From positions 478,501 to 542,500 of the forward strand of contig JAJOZX010003212.1 of the NCBI GenBank assembly GCA_023014485.1: DNA of 64,000 nucleotides, written 5' to 3'. Under the pieces are notes generated by a model. The model ran no database searches. It was given only the letters and a program-made list of their open reading frames with translations, and was not told the origin of the DNA. Below, piece after piece: positions 32,864 through 43,200 of this stretch (position 1 is the stretch's first letter; the number at the start of each line of letters is the position of its first letter). The position numbers and the translations under genes are program-made. The stretch is from Bathynomus jamesi. Taxonomy: Eukaryota; Arthropoda; Malacostraca; Isopoda; Cirolanidae.

Positions 32864-33166
32864 TTAACAAGATATGATCAATTTTGTACGTTCCCGAACT
32901 GTTATTGAAATTATTTTTAGAATCCTAGAAATTTTAGAATTATGTCTGTTTTTAACGAGAACTTTGAAATTCTCCCACTTAATACTGTGATTAAATCTAT
33001 GCATATGGTTAAACAATGTATTAGAATTATTTGCTGTCCTGCACGCATATTTGCGCTGCTTTACTTTGACGTTTAAAGTTTTTCTACTTTGACCTTTATA
33101 AACTGAGCTACATTGTGTACATTCAGTCGAATAGACACAGCCAATTACACAGTCAGTTACACAATG
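32864..33166 (-). pseudogene. GIY-YIG endonuclease domain, Penelope type
   Basis: The minus strand holds an open stretch to the TAA at 32,864: CVIGCVYSTECTQCSSVYKG, QSRKTLNVKVKQRKYACR, then NHMHRFNHSIKWENFKVL. It aligns position by position with the first element's CKQCDSFYIGQTGKDLHTR stretch, with the second YIG written YKG. No reverse transcriptase lies upstream. Short and without a start codon, it is a 5'-truncated remnant. Confidence 0.75.
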
Positions 33167-33362
33167 TAACCCAGTTTATAACTGCTGGTTTTGTGTGCGG
33201 ATCACAACACCAAGAATGAGTTAGCATCTTTTCGCTTTTCGCGCATTGCGAAGCAAAAGCCCTCCTGGTTCTCCTTTAATGTGTATACTAAATTTGGTAC
33301 ATATTATCCTAGATGTTTAGGTGTGTACAAACGAACATTGAACAGACATCATCTTCATTCGC

Positions 33363-33393
<31 letters not shown>

Positions 33394-33643
33394 ATGACAA
33401 GGTTTATTGATAGACTATAGTCCATATGACAAATATTAATAATACAATGACAGTTCACATACTAAGGAGAGAAATGTATACAATTGATTAGAAATAATAC
33501 AGTAATGTCGAAGTTAAGTGGAGCTACAGACAGACGTTTTCGTACCATGAATTCCATATCTTAGAAGACAAACGGCAGGACTCATGGATAGCTTGGATAA
33601 TCGGTTGGTTGGTTGGTTGATTTTTTAATTCTTTGCATTAGAC

Positions 33644-34284
33644 CAGCGTTTCTTAACCTTTTTCGACATCAGCACCCCCTGTAGTTAGGTCTAGGCAGTC
33701 CAGCACCCCCTTCACCTGGTTACAGAGACTACGATATTAAGAGAAGAGACACAAAGAATTATATTTACAAATTCAAACCTAAATACTTTCTTGAATATAA
33801 CAATATAATAAAATACTCGTTCTTGAATATAACAATAGATCAAGCGGCCAAAAGAAATGTTAAGAATAACAATCAAGAAGAATTACTTACCCCCTAATCT
33901 TGCAAAATCATGCAAAAAAAGTAAATTTCTTGTGACACAGAGTCAACGTCTTTCTTCTTAATATTAATGGTGATAATGTAAACATGCAATAAATCTTTCG
34001 TAATTAAATATATATTCAAATTCTCATACAATAATATCTTTAATAAAAGAGAAAAGATTAGCATTAGGAGTTTGTGAAGCAACAACTTCGGTGGTATCCC
34101 AAGATGCCACTCCACTACAATGTGACGCCTTATGTGTAGCGTCTGCCTAACGGTGCAGTACGATGAGTTTGGTTAACGGACCTAACGTATCCATACTGCA
34201 CATGACAGAAGCCCTTTTCCAGCACCCCTTAAATCGATTTCAGCACCCCCTGGGGGTGCTAGCACCTCAGGTTAAGAAACACTG
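33644..34284. mobile_element. Non-autonomous hAT-like element
   Basis: The left end is CAGCGTTTCTTAACCT and the right end, read inward, CAGTGTTTCTTAACCT. Both are followed by CAGCACCCCC words. The flanking 7-mer ATTAGAC is present on both sides (33,637-33,643 and 34,285-34,291), close to the 8 bp expected for hAT. No coding sequence recognised in the 641 bp. It is inserted in the 3' part of the LINE. Confidence 0.75.
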
Positions 34285-34309
34285 ATTAGACTGTATTGAG
34301 CACGTCTTG

Positions 34310-35841
34310 TTACCTCTGGGAGGCTCGGGACATTGCGGGTAGCAAACATTTGCGAAGCTGAGCATCTCCGGGTAATTTATGTAGGAGTCTAAAAGACCTG
34401 TTGTACAGCAAATTTAGGGTTCTGCCAGAACCTTTTTTATAATTCACCCAGAGTTGCTGTCCGTATATATTACTGCAGAAAGTACGAAAAAGAGTGTCTT
34501 TAACTTCACTTGTACAGAAACGAAAGTTCCTTATAATCATATTCACTTTAGCACAAAGGCTTCGAGATTGTTTTCTTATATCTGAGTCATCACTCAAGGA
34601 GCTGGTGATAGTTTGACCTAAATACTTAAACTCTTGTACTTCCTCAATTACTTCACCTTTCATTTTAAACCTAATATCAGCTGGCTGATTACAGCTTTTA
34701 GGATGAAACTGTAACATTAAAAAGAATATCATGTTTCTGCGAATACACTTCGCAGACTTTTAGTAGCCGATGAAGACTTTAACAGAGGGACTTATTAACA
34801 CCATATCATCGGCATAAACTAAGTTATTTATCCTTGTGTTATCTATACAACATCCCACTGTTGCCTCATTAAGTGAAGCAATTAATCCGTCAGTAGGCTA
34901 TACACATTAAACAGCATAGGAGAGAGCAAGGAGCCTTGTCTCACCCCGCAAGAGGAGCCAAAACATTCGGATAGTACATTGCCCCACCTAACGGTAAAAG
35001 ATTGGTGAGAATATCAAAATTTCAATAAATTTAATATGTACATGGGAACCTTCCTGTCTTCTAGTTTTTTAAATAAAATATTGTGGGTTCACTCTATCAT
35101 ATGCCTTACTTATATCTAGGAAACAGTTATAAATAGTTGAATTACTGTCAGTGTATTTAGATATTATTTCTTTAAGTACGTAGATACACAGGTCAGTTGA
35201 GTGGGACCTTTTAAAACCAAACTGATGAGATGTCCTTAGGTAATCATTTAATCGGAGTAACAAGAGTTTTTCTAGTAGTTTCGAGAAGTAGGAAGCGACA
35301 GCAATAGGCCTGAAATTATTGCTGGAGAGAATGTCTCCATACTTATTTTTGACCAGGGGCAAGATATATACCATCATGAACTCTGCAGGGATATAGCTAT
35401 GAGCAGCATAGCTGATAAGAGCAATGATATATGCAATGATATATGCAGACATACCACGTCATTGGCATATGTTAAGTGCTCATTCGATAGGTCATCTACC
35501 CCTGACGCAGAACCAGTCTTTAACTCTTTAATTAACCTCTTTACTTCAGAAACTGATATCAAAGCATTTTCCCTTGTCCCTCCCATAGGCGTTTCGCTGC
35601 AATCAATCTTAAGATTATCTCTACTCACACTGTTAAGAATGTTTGAGTAGTGGTTTTTCCACAGCTTTGCAATTTCCTCCTCCCCCGAGACCCCATCGAT
35701 TGTTGGAGGGAGGGTATTTTTGACGACCGTTTGATTCTTAACAAATTTCCAACATTTTTTATTATCGTTATTTATGTGAGCTTCACAGGCTTTTGATGCT
35801 CGAATAGACTCTTCTTCCTGTTTACGTCGCCTTATGGTCAC
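34310..35841 (-). pseudogene. LINE reverse transcriptase
   Basis: In order on the minus strand: LWKNHYSNILN and LKTGSASGVDDLSNEHLTYA (35,374-35,841); FLDISKAYDRVN (motif A, 35,069-35,452); GVRQGSLLSPMLFNVY (about 34,905-34,955); LVYADDMVL (catalytic ADD, about 34,800-34,826); then FKYLGQTITSSL, FRTFCSNIYGQQLWVNYKK and LLYNRSFRLLHKLPGDAQLR (34,310-34,732). The usual order is complete. At least three frame breaks, plus a small duplication of ATATGCAATGAT near 35,425, make it a pseudogene. Its job in the live element was target-primed reverse transcription. Confidence 0.85.
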
Positions 35842-36139
35842 CTTATACTGACCCCCTACTTCTACACATATTCATGTATACTGGTCCTAATCTGGATCTA
35901 CCATGAAAGCACCACAAATCGTAGGCGTCTTTCGATTCCCTCTTCAGGGGGGCAATAAAATCATTTCATCCAGGAATAATCTTAGTATAATAGTTGTAAG
36001 ATTTAATCAGGGGGCTTCCTGCTTCTCTTAACAGGGATACTATCTTCCTATAATACCTATCTATGAGTTTACAGTGAGAATCATTTGAGCAAGGAATACT
36101 ACAAGCAAGCTGTAAAATTTCTAAATTATTAAAGAGGTG

Positions 36140-36612
36140 ACCTGTTCAGACTGTTCTGCCTTTATCTTCTTCTCTGTTGCATATTAAGATTAGACCAATC
36201 GACGCGATTATTCTTACCTATTGAGTTCTTGCATGTCGTGTTGTGCATAAATTGGTAAAATTAATTAATAGTTCTAACGGTCTATGATCAGAAAGAAGGA
36301 AATCATGCAGAATATGAACTCTAACAATTCGATCCTTTTGATTATTACTAGTGAGACAATGTTCAATCCACCTGGTGGTGACCTGTTCTGTCTTTATCTT
36401 CTTCTCTATTGCATATTAAGATTAGACCAATCGACGCGATTATTCTTACCTATTGAGTTCTTGCATGTCGTGTTGTGCATAAATTGGTAAAATTAATTAA
36501 TAGTTCTAACGGTCTATGATCAGAAAGAAGGAAATCATGCAGAATATGAACTCTAACAATTCGATCCTTTTGATTATTACTAGTGAGACAATGTTCAATC
36601 CACCTGGTGGTA
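36140..36612. repeat. 236-bp tandem duplication in the LINE endonuclease
   Basis: Two near-identical copies (about 36,140-36,376 and 36,382-36,612) each run from GACCTGTTC to CCACCTGGTGGT. Each carries the LSDHRPL endonuclease motif on the minus strand. Very few substitutions separate them, so the duplication is recent or an assembly artefact. Confidence 0.85.
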
Positions 36613-37066
36613 CCACTCGTATCACTAACATGTAAAATTACCACTGGTTACCCCTAATACATCTACATCACTTATACTTAATTTGGCCGACTCGCACAAG
36701 TTACCCAATTCTACAAAGAATTCCGAGTTCACATGCGCGTTAAAGTCCCCCATTATTATGCAATGAAAATATTTGGGGTTATCTGATAATGACTTAATTT
36801 TGTACATCAAATCAATGTATTCATCTGGATTACTGTCGTTGTTGTATGGTAAATAGCAGTTTACAATTAATATGCAATCATTGTTCACTTGTAATTCAAT
36901 GCCTAACAACCTTACATTATTGCTTGTTAAAAATTTTATATGTTTTGACGAATCTTTCCTTATTAAGAAAGCAACACCACCAAAAGGCCTACCGTACATT
37001 AATTCATCTGACAAGTCTACTGCTGATGATGCATGGTACATAAAGCCATCATGGATGGTAGAGAAG
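36450..37066 (-). pseudogene. LINE AP-type endonuclease, C-terminal part
   Basis: The minus strand reads RPFGGVAFLIRKDSS, then LLGIELQVNNDCILIVNCYL, then CIIMGDFNAHVN (catalytic GDFN). After a frame change it reads DTSGTTRWIEHCLTSNN and FLLSDHRPLELLINF (catalytic SDH). These are the motifs of the AP endonuclease that nicks the target for LINE insertion. Polinton A interrupts the domain at 37,066. The missing start lies at 54,772-54,911. Confidence 0.85.
37061..37066. other. Target site duplication of Polinton A, left
   Basis: GAGAAG directly precedes the AGTAGTATAGCC terminus and is identical to 54,766-54,771. Confidence 0.92.
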
Positions 37067-37480
37067 AGTAGTATAGCCGCAAAAGGGGAGAGTGCAAGAA
37101 TGTTGCAGGTTATTATGTAATGTTGCAAAGGGGGTGGGGTTGTTGCAAAGGGGGGTTGTCGCAAAGGGGGTGGGGGTTGTTGCAAAGGGGGGTGGGGGGG
37201 AAACTTGGAGGCGCGTTATCCCCCAAGAGAAAGGAGGAGGAGAGAAAGGAGAGATGTTCACCTGGCAGGAGCCAAGTGCACATTAAGACTTCAGCCGAGT
37301 TGGCGTTGTTTTATAGGCTCCTAATCAGCCAGTTGGCGTAAATGGCTTGAGTTGCCAGATACCGCGATACCATTGTATACATTATTATAGACTCCTAATC
37401 AGCCAGTTGGCTGTAAATGGTTGTCAGATACCTCCTTTTAGCAGTATTATTGTATACATTATTATTATATACGCCTAATC
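37067..37480. repeat. Left terminal inverted repeat of Polinton A
   Basis: It pairs with 54,350-54,765. From the tip: AGTAGTATAGCCGCAAAAGG, TGCAAGAATGTTGCAGG, four copies of GTTGCAAAGGGGG (37,125-37,200), a GA-rich part, CAGGAGCCAAGTGCACATTA, then units with CCTAATCAGCCAGTTGGC and GTTGCCAGATAC. The latter repeat about every 70 bp to 37,640, beyond the inverted part. Confidence 0.88.
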
Positions 37481-37719
37481 AGCCAGTTGGCTGTAAATGA
37501 GTTGCCAGATAGCGCCATGTATTCATTTAATCGAAGACAGAGTTGCCAGATACCATTGTATACACTATTATAGACTCCTAATCAGCCAGTTGGCTTAGAA
37601 GGCTTAAATATTGCCAGATACCGCAATACCGTTGTATACATTATTATATTTCGAATACCGGTAGTAGAAGGCATAACAATAAACAACATTGCATCATTCT
37701 TTTTATTATAAATATATAG

Positions 37720-38080
37720 AAAATAAATATACATTTGAGGAATATGCGTATAACAGAAATATATACACACAATTATGGATATATATATAAAATAAAATAT
37801 ACATTTCAAATAAATATACACTTCAATAGAAATATGTACATAACAGTACAGGAGAATATACACACACACACAATTATGGTGATATATAAAATAAAATATA
37901 CATTTCAAATAAATATACACTTCAATAGAAATATGTACATAACAGTACAGGAGAAATATCACGCAAAATATATATATAGATATATATATATATATTATAT
38001 ATATATATATATATAAACACAAATCAATAGAAATATGCGTATAATCAGTACAGGAGAAATGTCAAGCAAAATATATATAC
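37720..38080. repeat. AT-rich tandem repeats left of gamma
   Basis: Two units of about 95 bp (TACATTTCAAATAAATATAC...AGAAATATGTACATAACAGTACAGGAG) plus partial units and (TA)n runs. No coding content. The same type of repeat flanks gamma in copy 1 (5,240-5,490). Confidence 0.65.
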
Positions 38081-38083
38081 AAT

Positions 38084-38428
38084 TCACTTTTTTTTCAAAA
38101 TACTAAACTCGGTCTTAATCGAGTTTACAATAACATCATTATTGCTCTGCATTACGCAGTATATGCGGCTTAATAACATTTCACCGCTTAAAGTATAGGG
38201 AAACCTGTATTCGATATGAAGGGCTTTCATATCGTTCAGTACTATTTTTGTTCCCACTTTACAACCGGTTGGTAAGTCATCTTTAAACACGTCTAGAATA
38301 CAATCAAAAGCACGCACAAAGAGTTTATCGTTAGCTACATTATTAAACACAAGTTTATAAGAACGCTTTTCCAATCGAGGGTTTATTTCTACCGACTCGA
38401 GCTTTTCAATCGTGAACTCACTCAACAT
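38084..38428 (-). CDS. Polinton gamma protein, unknown function
   Basis: 114 residues, starting MLSEFTIEKLESVEINPR and ending TEFSILKKK. It contains KLVFNNVANDKLFVRAFDC, DLPTGCKVGTKIVLNDMKA and LSGEMLLSRIYCVMQ. Its start codon overlaps the beta stop (ATGTTGAGTGA), so the two are probably translated from one transcript or by re-initiation. No signal peptide, membrane segment or known fold recognised. Conserved with copy 1 (5493-5786), where the frame is broken. A polymerase accessory or regulatory role would fit the minus-strand context, but nothing shows it. Confidence 0.75.
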   Translation of the reverse strand: MLSEFTIEKLESVEINPRLEKRSYKLVFNNVANDKLFVRAFDCILDVFKDDLPTGCKVGTKIVLNDMKALHIEYRFPYTLSGEMLLSRIYCVMQSNNDVIVNSIKTEFSILKKK

Positions 38429-39134
38429 AGCGGCAATTGAAATAATCTTCTAAATCGTTACGACAACTGCGCGTTATATAAAGAAATAGTTCTTCAGGGT
38501 GAACGGTGTAGGTGAGCTCAGCCTTGTACCGATCAATTGCTTTGTACCAAAGTTCATGGTATTTCAAAGAGTCTAAACTTTTTAAATAAACATCCAGCAC
38601 TAGACCATCGAGCAGAGCAGTGTATGCGTATTCAAGTACTGTATCAAAATAAAACATATCCGTAACCCGCGCGTCTAATATAGGTTTCAGTTTACGGAAT
38701 CCGACGATTTCAAACATTCTGTCGAGGATGAAACGGTTTCGCGTAGGAATAAGAGCGTTATTATCAGAAGCATTCTTCCACATCAGCCTTATATCAATGC
38801 ACGGCCGATCGTTATTTATACACAACGTACATACAACGACGTATGAGGGTGCGTCACTAATCTGCTCTCTTCTTGTACCTACGTTAGCAGGTATTTTATA
38901 ACGATCTTCACTCCACTTCTCAACTATCACAAAGATTCTATTCATCTCCTCGATACTTAAATAAACCCGTTTGCTTGTCGGTCTACATTCCGTTTCCAGT
39001 ACATAGCTAATGGTACCGGAATTACGCCTGAACACGCGCAACGATTTCGTCACGGACACATCGTACGAGGCGTTAAGAATGCTGCTCAAAGGAAGTTCCA
39101 TCGTATTCGAAGAGCGCACGTCCACTCGGCTCAA
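38418..39134 (-). CDS. Polinton beta protein, unknown function
   Basis: Up to 238 residues. The start conserved with copy 1 is MELPLSSILNASYDVSVTK at 39,101; an upstream in-frame ATG is at 39,134. Conserved blocks: KSLRVFRRNSGTI, VYLSIEEMNRIFVIVEKWSE, CIDIRLMWKNASDN, and PTRNRFILDRMFEIVGFRK followed by LKPILDARVTDM. The C-terminus EDYFNCRYVE overlaps gamma by 11 bases. No domain recognised. The frame is open here but broken in copy 1. It follows alpha on the same strand. Confidence 0.75.
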   Translation of the reverse strand: MSRVDVRSSNTMELPLSSILNASYDVSVTKSLRVFRRNSGTISYVLETECRPTSKRVYLSIEEMNRIFVIVEKWSEDRYKIPANVGTRREQISDAPSYVVVCTLCINNDRPCIDIRLMWKNASDNNALIPTRNRFILDRMFEIVGFRKLKPILDARVTDMFYFDTVLEYAYTALLDGLVLDVYLKSLDSLKYHELWYKAIDRYKAELTYTVHPEELFLYITRSCRNDLEDYFNCRYVE

Positions 39135-39312
39135 GCTCTGAGATAACTATGAGCCGTGTGAGGCACGCAGGTAGGCAGGAATGGTTCGACGGGCGGCTGA
39201 CTCGATGATACGTGAATGGGCTTGTTCCGGGAGTCGAATTGTTGTACCGGTACAAGAATATCACTACCAGCCTACGCACCAGACATTTTGGATAAGAACT
39301 AGGAACATTTTA

Positions 39313-39899
39313 CTAAACATCTCCACACTCAGGCGCACTATTTGAGAGGAACATATGTTCATATTTTTCCTTTCTGCCCATCAAACGATACTCGTCTCTA
39401 AGCTCTGTTAAAAATTCACGCAGGGCAGTAGCCACAACCTCACTACGAACCTCATCATGATATACGTTAATATAGTGATAAAAATACTTAAGATTGTCCA
39501 TGATCACGAGATTCACATTTCCAGTCGTAGGGTATGAGTAATCGACATGGTGTAGCATGACGTAATACCGCTTGTCACACCACCCATCAGCAAGACTCAT
39601 TATCCATACCTGCTGCTTCTCTTCTGCACGCGTTGTTTCTTTTACTTCACGGTGTATGTGAGACTTTATAAAGTTTAGCTCTGCGTATACTTCAACACAT
39701 CGTCTGTGCAACGAAAGCCTTCAACGGTCTCACCAGAACATCCGTAGAGTATTTGTACATCTTGGAACTTCGCACAATCCAATGTGTTTTTAAAAGAGCA
39801 TAGGAGGGATAATAGGAAGTTTTTCGGTATCCACCACATCCTGGCACTTTACTGAATACCATTTCGTAAACGTTGTACAAGCAATATTAAAGGTAGCCA
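39313..39899 (-). pseudogene. Polinton alpha protein, unknown function (one frame break)
   Basis: The start MATFNIACTTFTKWYSVKCQ is at 39,899. A frameshift between about 39,790 and 39,700 separates it from the larger C-terminal frame (39,313-39,711): ELNFIKSHIHREVKE, then VMLHHVDYSYPTTGNVNLVI and YFYHYINVYHDEVRSEVVAT, and a tail ending PECGDV. Expected length is about 195 residues. Versions in copies 1 and 3 share the blocks. No known domain. The break is near A/T runs, so an assembly error cannot be excluded. Confidence 0.68.
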
Positions 39900-39950
39900 T
39901 TTGAATACACGTCTGATCTGAATACACGTCTGATCTCTCGGGCTTACTGC

Positions 39951-40020
39951 GGTCGACTGACCACGCAGGGACTCCCAGATAGTAGCATGACTCACGGTCT
40001 TACAGTGGGCGGAGCTTAGA
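39951..40020 (-). promoter_or_regulatory. Candidate alpha promoter (Polinton A)
   Basis: GGTCGACTGA (39951-39960) gives TCAGTCGACC toward the gene, an initiator-like word about 52 bp before the alpha ATG. The GC box GTGGGCGGAGCTTAGAACTTTC lies at about 40,005-40,027. Both words recur at matching places in copies 1 and 3. Confidence 0.45.
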
Positions 40021-40028
40021 ACTTTCAC

Positions 40029-40071
<43 letters not shown>

Positions 40072-40101
40072 GGAGAAAGTGAAACGCTATTTGAAACATG
40101 A

Positions 40102-40107
40102 TTTATT
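40102..40107 (-). terminator. Poly(A) signal after the polymerase (Polinton A)
   Basis: AATAAA on the minus strand, about 120 bp past the polymerase stop and conserved with copy 1. A second possible one overlaps at TTAATAAA on the plus strand. Confidence 0.5.
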
Positions 40108-40224
40108 TAATAAACGAGATATTCAAGTTATATATATTTACAAATACGATTTAATAAACGAGATATTCAAGTTATATATATATATATTTACAAATAGATA
40201 CGATTATATACAAGACGTGTGAAT

Positions 40225-43200
40225 TAGAAGCATCATTGGTATCCAAAGGGTACGGTATCATAGGTACCAGGTAACTGGTAACGTTTCCTATAGGTGTTAC
40301 GGCAAACCATCGTACCCCTAAGTTCCTTCACGCCCCCCAGCTTCTGCGCCCGAAAATTGTGGGTGCCTACAATTAGTTGGTGAGGTTGTTCATCCAAACA
40401 TACTAGATCCTTCAACGACTCAAAGTTAACAACCTCCCGATTCGCATGGTTGAGCGTAATACCCTTTGCCTTCACGATATATTTCATTTCATCCCCCACC
40501 CTGACCCGTACCCCATAAGTCTTAGGTCCTGTTGAGGCAAAAGAGTCGGCGTATGCGTTGTCCCCATACTCATCCTTGATCTCATCAGTGAGCTCGCCGA
40601 GGAACTCCCCAATAGTGGGCATGTATTCACCCTCCCTCTCTGTGAATATCACGCTATCTGTATCGGCATACAATACTCTCCGCCCAAGAGAATGCAATAG
40701 ACCCCAAAGTTTTATACGGGCGTAGGCTGTTGTGAAGCTGGCCACAGGTATGTTTGTAACCCTTGAGGTATCTGTGGCAAATTCAGTGTTGTTGTACTTT
40801 ATTACGTAAGTATTACCTACATTTACGATCTCCATGACCTCTTTATCGGGGCATTGGCATAATCCCAGACATCGCTATAACTTTGTGCCAAATGAATGCT
40901 CCCTCTGCCGGTATTCTGCGCAAATTTTCCCCATAGACTGTTTAGACACAACTTTGCACTAAAGCGCTTGCCAGGATTCTTTACAATTTGGACACGATCA
41001 AGTTGTATACCTTCGCGTCGCGGTAACGTTGAATATAGGCAGACTTTTCATCTTCGGTATCAACTCCTCGCGGATACCCTGATGCCTCAACCTTATCCTT
41101 CAAAAGGTGTTTATATATGTGAAAAGGTTGGGTAGCTTCTGAAACCTCCACACCTCATGTATCTTCAGTATTCTATAACCATGGCGCACGGCTAGGGCCA
41201 ACTCAGGACTTGTATATACGCCTCTGATCTTACGCTGGTGGGGTATATGGTTACATTCGCCGTTATCCTCTTCCGCGTACTTCACGCACAGGGAAACATG
41301 AGCTTGTCGTCGATAACGACAGGTAAGATCGGCATCCATAAATTGCGTGGGGGGAGTACGTCTACGAAAGAGATCCCAAAGTAACGATCATTCAAATTTT
41401 TTGAAAATTCATTGATGGATGGTAGGCTAGGCCCCACCAGTTTCTCAGGAGCGCCCACGGGTACGGATTGCTCTTCATCACGTATGGGTATAAAGAACAG
41501 AAATCGTAGTAATGGAGCTTCACGCCCTCCGTAGGTGGGAAGTATAGTCTGAAAGGATTTGTACGTCCTCCAAACAAGCTATCACCACATTTGAGAGGAT
41601 CCAGCACCATTGAACGCTTGATCGCTTTTATTTCCTCACGGTACACCTCGTCTGTCTCCATCCGTGCATCATATTCATGCTCCCACAAGACTTTGTGAGT
41701 GAACTGTGATCCTATAAGTTGATCGCGGGTGCGGGTCGATGCAAGACAGTCGGCAGGAGACCTACCGTTGATATCTCCGGTGACTCCGCACTCAGGACGG
41801 GGGCATCCATGCCACAGCAACCGTTAAAGGAGTACACAGTCTTCACACCAGTGACACGGTTTTCACTTAACCCATCAACCCAAAAAACACGTCCATTAAT
41901 CTTAATGGGTACTTCACCCGTGTTGCGGGCGTGCTTTATGTATACACCTGTCTGTTGCTGTAGGTGTATGAGCCAGTAAATAGCCTTGTGCCCGTAACTG
42001 CGGGGATTGTTTCGGTGAATAATGGCTAAGGTGTCTTTCGGCATGAAGTTATTCTTGAACACCGTAAAACATAATGATGCGATGGTGGTTGCGACTTGCA
42101 GTGGATCGCATTTGAAACGGGCTTGTACAATGTACATCCTTCTAAAGGCCTGGGAACATACTCTAAGCACGCGCACATCATTCACGCAATAACGCTCACA
42201 TTCATCAGCTATATTATAAGGGTTATTTTCATTAAAACTGTCGTAGTATCGATCAATTCTTCACGTTCATCCATACAGTCAAAATAATGTTTGGGGGGTG
42301 GTGGGCCTACGTAGTTTAAAGTCTCGCTGGTGAGGAAAGTGTATGGGAAGTATCCTTTGGAAACTTCAGCTGCTACTCCCATCACCTTGGGTAGCTTTGC
42401 TAATTTACAAGGTGTGAATAATAAAGTATCTTTAAATTGTACATTGCCTCTTATCTGCATCTGTATTAATTTGTTGCCTCTTTTCAATGGATCACCTGTA
42501 AATATCTCAGAGGATTCGTGTTCAAGCAACTCCTTATAAAGGAACTGCGTGTCAAACTTTGCCCCGTTATGGGCGAGAATATACACAGTCATTTTTTTGA
42601 ACTTGTCGGCTAACTTGACAATATAGGACACAAATAGTTTCACAGGACTATCGCTGACATTCGTTTTAAAAACGTTTGTCCGTTTACCACATTTGGGGCA
42701 CTCGTCACATTCGATATCCATACACTCATCACAGATAGTCTGGCTCACAAGTAAATGTGGAATTACCTCTTTGGTTTCAGCGTTCGTATATGTTTCTATA
42801 TCGTAGTATACAGTTATACAGGGTTATTTTTAGGCTTAGCATCTTTCATATAACATACATGCTTTACTCCATCCGCCTTATATTCCTCCTGGCATGTAGG
42901 ACAGTGAATTACGTCACACTTGTGCTTAAATTTTCCCCAATTATCCATTGTGTGAAACATACCACATTCACAGATTCTCATTTTCCTGCACGTGCCAATT
43001 GATTTATGGAAATCAAACAGCTATTATTGAAAAATGTGCGTCTACACACATCACAGTCTCTCTTCTCAGCTTAAACTACACGGCTTTCACATTTAGTGCT
43101 TTTACACTGCTCACATACCATGTGACATTCTTTACAATGTCTCACTATATCATCCGCAAACTCGAGGCACCCCTTACACAAATCATGATGTCTCCCATAT

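Larger units (their letters stand above)
32690..33180 (-). mobile_element. Second Penelope-like fragment
   Basis: A GIY-YIG domain (32,864-33,166) is followed on the minus strand by a hammerhead ribozyme (32,702-32,747), the same order as in the first Penelope element. The sequences are otherwise well diverged, so this is another subfamily. Confidence 0.7.
33390..37066 (-). mobile_element. LINE (L2/CR1-like), main part
   Basis: A minus-strand LINE with endonuclease and reverse transcriptase. Its 3' end is marked by AATAAA on the minus strand (33,403-33,408) followed by a (TA)n tail. It is split by a small hAT at 33,644-34,284. Its 5' part lies beyond Polinton A (54,772-54,911), joined exactly across the GAGAAG duplication. 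A 236-bp tandem duplication (36,140-36,612) repeats part of the endonuclease. Clade assignment is tentative. Confidence 0.8.

Noticed and set aside
36625..37286. Frames running across the Polinton terminal repeats on either strand
   Set aside because: They translate GTTGCAAAGGGGG minisatellite repeats or cross the insertion junction.
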